From an uncultured Burkholderiales bacterium (GTDB lineage Bacteria; Pseudomonadota; Gammaproteobacteria; Burkholderiales; Burkholderiaceae_C), in NCBI GenBank assembly GCA_903871545.1, contig CAIQHG010000074.1, positions 1-40,549 of the forward strand: a stretch of DNA of 40,549 nucleotides, written 5' to 3'. Numbering within the stretch: the first letter of the stretch is position 1; each line of letters begins with the position of its first letter. Shown piece by piece: positions 36,092-40,549 of this stretch. The position numbers and the translations under genes were made by a program. The notes beneath the pieces were generated by a model. It was not told the DNA's origin, searched no databases, and saw only the letters and a list, made by a program, of their open reading frames with translations.

Positions 36092-37174
36092 TTAGACAAA
36101 GTTTTTTATCAAATTAGAGGCTAAAGAATCAAACTCTTTGGTATTGTACGTATGAATTTCTGCTGGGAGGGCAGTCTTAAATTTTTCAAAATTACGAGAA
36201 ATAGACCCTTTGTAGGCTGGGTCGTAGTGAAGGGAGAGTAATTCTTCGACAACTTTTGGTATTTGGTCTGTATCTATCCATCCCTGCCACCTTTGCAAAA
36301 CCTCTTTGCCCAACAAAGCATGAAGAGCATTTAAGCGACTCGCAAAAAGTTCCTTATCTTTCACAAAAAAACTGTACTCGTCAAGAAGAAGTTTAACTCG
36401 CTCAGGGGTCGGCATTTGCAGATCTATGCACGCACTAGCCCTCATTTTATGTATCAAAGATTCGGGAATATTTAAATTCCCAATTTTGCGACTCTCGGAC
36501 TCCACAAAGACCCATTTATTTTGATCAAGTTGACTTAGCTCGTGCCAAAGAGCCGTCTCAAATGCTTTTTGGGAAGGCTGTTGGGTGTCGGGTAATTTGC
36601 CCAGTACAGAGCTTCTGTGGGCGGCGAGTTGCTCTAAATCAAGCGTTTGAGCGCCTTGCTCTTTTAGCTTGGTCAAAAGCAAAGTCTTTCCCGAACCTGT
36701 GGGGCCACATATCACTTGAAAGTTCAAAGCCCCTACGCTGCGAGGAATATCCTCTAACACAGCCGTTCTAAAGGCCTTATAGCCGCCCTCAACCAAATGA
36801 ACCCTAAACCCAATGGCGCCGAGCACCGTGGCAAGAGAGCCACTTCTTTTGCCTCCACGCCAACAGTAAATGAGGGGTTGCCAGGTTCTTGGTAGCTCCA
36901 ACACTTTTTCTTCAATGTGCTTGGCAATATTTGCGGCCACAAGGCCTGCCCCTTTTTTCTGCGCCTCGAAACTGTTGATCTGTTTATACATAGTTCCAAC
37001 GAGTTCGCGTTGATCGTCATAAAGCACGGGCCAATTTACAGCTCCCGGCAGTCTGTCCAAACTGTATTCGTTGGGGCTTCGGGCGTCTATGATCTGAGAT
37101 AGACGCAGATCACTTTTTTTAGGCGATTTGAGGTAATTGACGACTTGAAGAGCGCTGACGGTGTGAATACTCAA
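36092..37174 (-). CDS. mnmH: tRNA 2-selenouridine synthase (MnmH/SelU)
   Basis: 360 residues from a TTG start. The N-terminal rhodanese domain (about 1-135) carries the catalytic Cys104 in IYCWRGGKRSG. The C-terminal P-loop domain has GPTGSGKT at 157-164 and LDLEQLAAHRSS. The enzyme replaces sulfur with selenium at the wobble 2-thiouridine of some tRNAs, through a geranylated intermediate, using selenophosphate. The selenophosphate synthetase gene selD, often adjacent, is not in the window. It starts 22 bases after tesA and is separated from the SRPBCC gene by about 74 bases. Confidence 0.93.
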   Translation of the reverse strand: MSIHTVSALQVVNYLKSPKKSDLRLSQIIDARSPNEYSLDRLPGAVNWPVLYDDQRELVGTMYKQINSFEAQKKGAGLVAANIAKHIEEKVLELPRTWQPLIYCWRGGKRSGSLATVLGAIGFRVHLVEGGYKAFRTAVLEDIPRSVGALNFQVICGPTGSGKTLLLTKLKEQGAQTLDLEQLAAHRSSVLGKLPDTQQPSQKAFETALWHELSQLDQNKWVFVESESRKIGNLNIPESLIHKMRASACIDLQMPTPERVKLLLDEYSFFVKDKELFASRLNALHALLGKEVLQRWQGWIDTDQIPKVVEELLSLHYDPAYKGSISRNFEKFKTALPAEIHTYNTKEFDSLASNLIKNFV

Positions 37175-37196
37175 AATTTCAAACTTTATAAAATAA

Positions 37197-37916
37197 TTAA
37201 AGGAGCTTACTCAGCTCGGCCCATATGTTGTTGAGTATTGTAGGGTGTGCCTCAGCCAAAGGGTGAAGTTGATCGGCCTGAAAAAGCGAGCTTGCGTTTG
37301 GGACGTCCGCCACCCCTCGCAACATGAAAGGAACGAGGGGGACATGGTTTTTCTTGGCAACGCTTTTGTACATCCCAGTTAAGTCATCATTAAAGTGGGT
37401 GCCGTAATTAGCTGGAGCGAGATTTCCGATCAGCAAGATTTTGCATTTTTTTGCGATTGCGGTTTGAACCATCGCCTCTAAATTTGCCCTTGTGGACTCC
37501 GTGGGCAAACCTCTTAAGGAGTCATTGGCGCCTAGCTCAATGATTAAAACTTTGGGATGAAATTTAACCAATAACAAGGAAAGTCTTGAACGCCCCCCCG
37601 AGGTTGTTTCCCCGCTCATGCTGGCATTTACGATAGTGGTTGGGATTTTAAAAGCAACTGAATTGGTAGAGCTGTTGATCTTTTTCTCGAGTAAGCTGAC
37701 CCAACCCGTTCCTCTTTCAAGTCCGTATTCAGCACTCAAAGAGTCCCCAAGGACTAAAATTTGTATTTCTTGAGGTATTTGGGTGTTGTTTGCTAAAACT
37801 GGAGGGGCTGGGTTTGAAGGGTTAATTTGGCCCCAGCTAAATTGGACACAAAGGTTTACGATAATGAGGGTAGCAATTTGTGTCAGGAAAAATCGAAAAG
37901 GTTTTTTTATGCGCAT
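37197..37916 (-). CDS. tesA: GDSL arylesterase / TesA-like lysophospholipase
   Basis: 239 residues with an N-terminal signal segment (about 10-30, ending near FSWGQ). SGNH hydrolase blocks are intact: block I GDSLS with Ser59, block II Gly102 in SMSGETTSGG, block III ELGANDSL with Asn131, and block V DQLHP with Asp215 and His218. Members hydrolyse acyl thioesters, lysophospholipids or aryl esters in the periplasm. Divergence from the ybbA-like gene, as in E. coli, supports the TesA assignment. The start ATG lacks a Shine-Dalgarno. Confidence 0.92.
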   Translation of the reverse strand: MRIKKPFRFFLTQIATLIIVNLCVQFSWGQINPSNPAPPVLANNTQIPQEIQILVLGDSLSAEYGLERGTGWVSLLEKKINSSTNSVAFKIPTTIVNASMSGETTSGGRSRLSLLLVKFHPKVLIIELGANDSLRGLPTESTRANLEAMVQTAIAKKCKILLIGNLAPANYGTHFNDDLTGMYKSVAKKNHVPLVPFMLRGVADVPNASSLFQADQLHPLAEAHPTILNNIWAELSKLL

Positions 37917-37998
37917 TGTGTTTAAGCTTTGGCGTTAGGTGCGGTAAGTAATTGATAGACAAATTTTAAAAAATTCAAAATAAACATTTAATCACTTT

Positions 37999-38703
37999 AT
38001 GAGTAACGATTTATTGGTTGTATCCAATGTGTCAAAAACAGTTGAAGACGTCTCAGGTAGGTTGTCTATTTTGATCGACATTTCTCTCTCCCTAGGCGTG
38101 GGCCAAACCTTATCTGTGGTCGGCGCTTCCGGATCAGGTAAAAGCACGTTGCTCTCGATTATGGCCGGACTTGACGCCCCGACAAGTGGTGAGGTTTTTC
38201 TTGGAGGAATCAATATCTCAAAAATGGATGAGGACGAAAGAGCCCGGGTTCGGGCTGCTTATATTGGATTTGTTTTTCAAAATTTTCAATTAATCGAGCA
38301 TCTTACTGCCTTGGAGAATGTGATGCTGCCCCTTGAGATAGCGGGGGGTAATAAAGATAAAGATATTCGAGTGAAGGGCACCGAAATCTTGAGACGTGTC
38401 GGCCTTGGAGAAAGACTCCACCACTATCCACGATTTATGAGCGGGGGAGAGCAACAAAGGGTAGCACTAGCGAGAGCCTTTGTGGTCAATCCTAAAATAT
38501 TAATGGCAGATGAGCCGACAGGAAGCCTAGACCATGCGACGGGTTCTCGTATTATGGATTTGGTTTTCGAGCTTAACCGGGAGTATCAAACCGCTTTGGT
38601 GCTTGTGACACACGACCCTTTGTTGGCTAAGCGTTGCGCTGTGTCGTTGACTATTGAGGAGGGGCGTATTGCAAATAGTCCCGCCCTAAAGAGCTTTGAA
38701 TAA
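37999..38703 (+). CDS. ybbA: YbbA-like ABC transporter ATP-binding protein
   Basis: 234 residues. Walker A is GASGSGKST at 42-50, signature MSGGEQQRVALARAF begins near 145 and Walker B is ILMADEPTGSLD near 165. The VGASGSGKSTLLSIMAGLD and DEPTGSLD features place it in the LolD/MacB/YbbA group of ATPases, which power outward extraction of lipids or lipoproteins rather than import. In E. coli ybbA is divergent from tesA and followed by the permease gene ybbP; here the next gene is a convergent histidine kinase, so a permease partner is not adjacent. Confidence 0.88.
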   Translation: MSNDLLVVSNVSKTVEDVSGRLSILIDISLSLGVGQTLSVVGASGSGKSTLLSIMAGLDAPTSGEVFLGGINISKMDEDERARVRAAYIGFVFQNFQLIEHLTALENVMLPLEIAGGNKDKDIRVKGTEILRRVGLGERLHHYPRFMSGGEQQRVALARAFVVNPKILMADEPTGSLDHATGSRIMDLVFELNREYQTALVLVTHDPLLAKRCAVSLTIEEGRIANSPALKSFE

Positions 38704-38778
38704 TTATGCCATTTCAGTCACTTACCGCTCCCTGGGGTTACTTTGCTTAGACTATTTTACTTAGGCTAAGTTTGACTT

Positions 38779-38814
38779 GGATTTTGACTTTAACTCTTAG
38801 TTTGAGTCAAATCC
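38779..38814. terminator. Long hairpin at the convergent 3' ends of ybbA and the histidine kinase gene
   Basis: GGATTTTGACT (38779-38789) pairs with AGTCAAATCC (38805-38814) with one bulged T. AACT-CTT-AGTT forms an inner 4-bp hairpin. It covers the kinase stop codon (38790-38792). No T-run follows in either direction, so a Rho-independent role is possible but not clear. Confidence 0.4.
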
Positions 38815-40549
38815 ATCCCTGGTGGGTGCTTTATAGGCAAAACGATCTTAAAGCAAGTACCCTCGTTGATTACGCTTGTCAGTTCAAGCACTCCCCCGTG
38901 CTTTTGAATGATACCGTGAGAAACGGATAACCCCAAGCCCGTCCCCACACCCACTCCTTTAGTGGTGAAGAAGGGGTCAAAAACCTTGCTGATATTTTCC
39001 TCAGAAATTCCTGTGCCTTGGTCTTGTACTTCAATTACTACAAATCTGGGTTCCAAGCCAGGGGTCTGAGCTGGGGCGAGATTTCGCGTCCCCCCCTCTA
39101 ATGAACCTTCTGGGCTTTGAACATAGGTTCTTATCTTAATCAGCCCCCTAGACCCAGGCTTGGTCGCTTGGGCTGCGTTCACTATTAAATTTAAGATAAC
39201 TTGATTAATTTGTGACGGTATGCACTCCACAAGCGGTATATCGCCTAGTTCTAATAAAACATCGGCTGAGTATTTGACCTCATTACTGACAATGTTCAGC
39301 GTAGATTTGATGGCTTGGTGAAGATCGCTTGCCTCAAAGCGAGAGGACGTATCTGCACGAGCAAAGTTTTTCAAATCTTGGATGATATTTTTAACTCTCA
39401 AAATACCCTCTTGGGTTTCTTTTATCAATTCGTGAGAGTCTTGCATGATGAAGTCTAGGTTTAAAGATTTTGTCAATCTTTGAATTTCTTCTAAATCTAA
39501 AGCCAAAGTGTCTTTATCGGCATCATGTTTAGTTTCATTGTTCTCGCTATCTTTTTTAGTCAGTTCGGTCCTGTTTTTGAGTAAATCAAATTTAGACCTG
39601 TAGAGCTTAATCACAGTCTCAAATTGCTCAAAATATTTCTTCATCGTATTGATATTTGAGCCAACATAGCCAATTGGATTATTGATCTCGTGGGCAACCC
39701 CTGCAGAGAGTTGTCCAATAGCGGCGAGCTTCTCCGATTGAGTCAGTCGGTTTGCAAATTGAAGTTTTTCTTGATTCGCAAGCTCAGCCTCTAAATTGGA
39801 GAGTTTGAGCGTTTCGTTCAAAGCACGTGCTTTGAGAATCATATAAATGGAGGCGACTGTAAAGGCAATGATTAATAAAGTGAGGGTCAAGCCAAAAGTG
39901 AGGTAGGTTGCCTTATTGGCAGAATATTCTTTTAATGCCTCAGACTCCTGAACACCCACCAAAACTAGCATAGGTTGATCAGCAATACGCTCAAAAGCGT
40001 AAAGTCTTTTTACCCCATCAAAAATTTGATCCGAACTCTTAAATCCCATCAACTCTTCTTTGATTTGCCGATCCAATTTAATTTGCGCTATTGAGCCGTC
40101 TATTGACGAGAGCTTACCTGCCTCAATAGTCCTTACAAAGCCATCTAAATCTACGAGTGCAATGAAACCATTGGCACCGAGGTCTATTTTTTTATAAAAA
40201 TTAAGAAAATAAAGTGGATCAAAGGACACTACGGCAACACCGTTGAAGCTTCCGTCGCTTTTATTAATGCGACGGGTTATTTGTATGGACCAGCGTTTAC
40301 TAACTCGCCCTAAAACCGGTCTGCTTACGTATATATCGTAAGGGTAGCTTTGTTTGTGGATTTTAAAATGTTCTCGGTCGGAGAGATCAATTTTCTTTTG
40401 TCCAATTACGTTGGAATATGAGTAAATTCCCTCCTTATCAATGACTCCGACTTGGTTGAAAAACTTCATATCCAAAACACCGTTTTGAAAATAATCGTTG
40501 AGTGTTTTGTAATCTACTTTGTCACTTCTCTCATAGTTAAATTTAATAA
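38790..40549 (-). CDS. Cache-type sensor histidine kinase (5' end beyond window)
   Basis: The frame stays open to the right edge, so the N terminus is missing; at least 586 residues are present. An extracellular dCache-like sensing region ends about 40 residues before a transmembrane helix (LTFGLTLTLLIIAFTVASIYMIL). A coiled linker leads to the phosphoacceptor segment SAGVAHEINNPIGYVGSN, with His encoded at 39690-39692. A charged insert rich in Lys, Glu and Asp (near KKDSENNETKHDADKD) interrupts the dimerisation helices. The ATPase domain has LNLIVNAAQATK (N box), DQGTGISEENISKVFDPFFTTK and GTGLGLSVSHGII. No response regulator gene is in the window. Signal unknown; Cache domains commonly bind small metabolites. 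Confidence 0.88.
   Translation of the reverse strand, partial: IKFNYERSDKVDYKTLNDYFQNGVLDMKFFNQVGVIDKEGIYSYSNVIGQKKIDLSDREHFKIHKQSYPYDIYVSRPVLGRVSKRWSIQITRRINKSDGSFNGVAVVSFDPLYFLNFYKKIDLGANGFIALVDLDGFVRTIEAGKLSSIDGSIAQIKLDRQIKEELMGFKSSDQIFDGVKRLYAFERIADQPMLVLVGVQESEALKEYSANKATYLTFGLTLTLLIIAFTVASIYMILKARALNETLKLSNLEAELANQEKLQFANRLTQSEKLAAIGQLSAGVAHEINNPIGYVGSNINTMKKYFEQFETVIKLYRSKFDLLKNRTELTKKDSENNETKHDADKDTLALDLEEIQRLTKSLNLDFIMQDSHELIKETQEGILRVKNIIQDLKNFARADTSSRFEASDLHQAIKSTLNIVSNEVKYSADVLLELGDIPLVECIPSQINQVILNLIVNAAQATKPGSRGLIKIRTYVQSPEGSLEGGTRNLAPAQTPGLEPRFVVIEVQDQGTGISEENISKVFDPFFTTKGVGVGTGLGLSVSHGIIQKHGGVLELTSVINEGTCFKIVLPIKHPPGMDLTQTKS

Overview
The window reads as a chromosomal, mostly housekeeping stretch of a betaproteobacterium, most likely of the order Burkholderiales. 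The evidence is gene order as well as gene content. The runs sucA-sucB-lpdA-zapE and rluB-ndk-rlmN-ispG-hisS-yfgM-bamB-der-hfq-hflX-hflK-hflC-DUF2065-hisZ-purA, and the divergent pairs bamD/rluD and tesA/ybbA, are typical of that group. Base composition looks moderately AT-leaning by eye. GTG and TTG starts are common (bamD, rluD, bamB, der, hfq, hflX, mnmH) and many genes lack a clear Shine-Dalgarno sequence. I name no genus.

Layout. (1) 1-747: the 3' end of an IS30-family transposase, then a membrane-anchored PTP-like phosphatase. (2) 773-2364, minus strand: an NlpC/P60 hydrolase, a small zinc-ribbon protein and YggT. (3) 2460-3065: an isochorismatase-fold protein whose usual catalytic Cys is Ser. 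(4) 3234-13646, plus strand: the 2-oxoglutarate dehydrogenase genes (E1, E2, E3), then zapE, an unrecognised exported coiled-coil protein, a YoaA/DinG-type Fe-S helicase and a solitary LivF-like ABC ATPase. (5) 13706-14527, minus strand: bamD, whose 5' end overlaps that of the divergent rluD. (6) 14510-18122: rluD, scpB, rluB. (7) 18285-26320: ndk, rlmN, ispG, hisS, yfgM, bamB, der. (8) 26529-30917: hfq, hflX, hflK, hflC and a DUF2065 gene. (9) 30993-35411: hisZ, purA, a phosphoribosyltransferase and a cystathionine beta-lyase-like gene. (10) 35433-37916, minus strand: tesA-like esterase, mnmH (selU) and an exported SRPBCC-fold protein. (11) 37999-38703: ybbA-like ATPase. (12) 38790 to the right edge, minus strand: a Cache-type sensor histidine kinase cut by the window end.

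How the genes work together. Block 4 supplies the three subunits of one TCA-cycle complex. Blocks 5 and 7 hold two outer-membrane assembly lipoproteins (BamD, BamB) and the Sec-associated YfgM. Blocks 6-8 are rich in ribosome and RNA functions: RluD, RluB, RlmN, Der, HisS, Hfq and HflX. HflK/HflC form the FtsH-regulating membrane complex. Block 9 joins histidine and purine metabolism.

No gap between adjacent genes exceeds 300 bases. The longest is 28103-28390, if the later hflK start is used; it holds a clear terminator and a weak promoter candidate. I found no rRNA, tRNA, CRISPR array, prophage or recognisable defence system, and nothing that amounts to a convincing new multi-gene system. 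The items most worth checking are the Cys-to-Ser isochorismatase homologue, the missing pilW/rodZ pair between rlmN and ispG, the overlapping 5' ends of bamD and rluD, two unexplained RNA-like hairpins (10682-10726 and 38779-38814), and the unrecognised exported protein at 9991.
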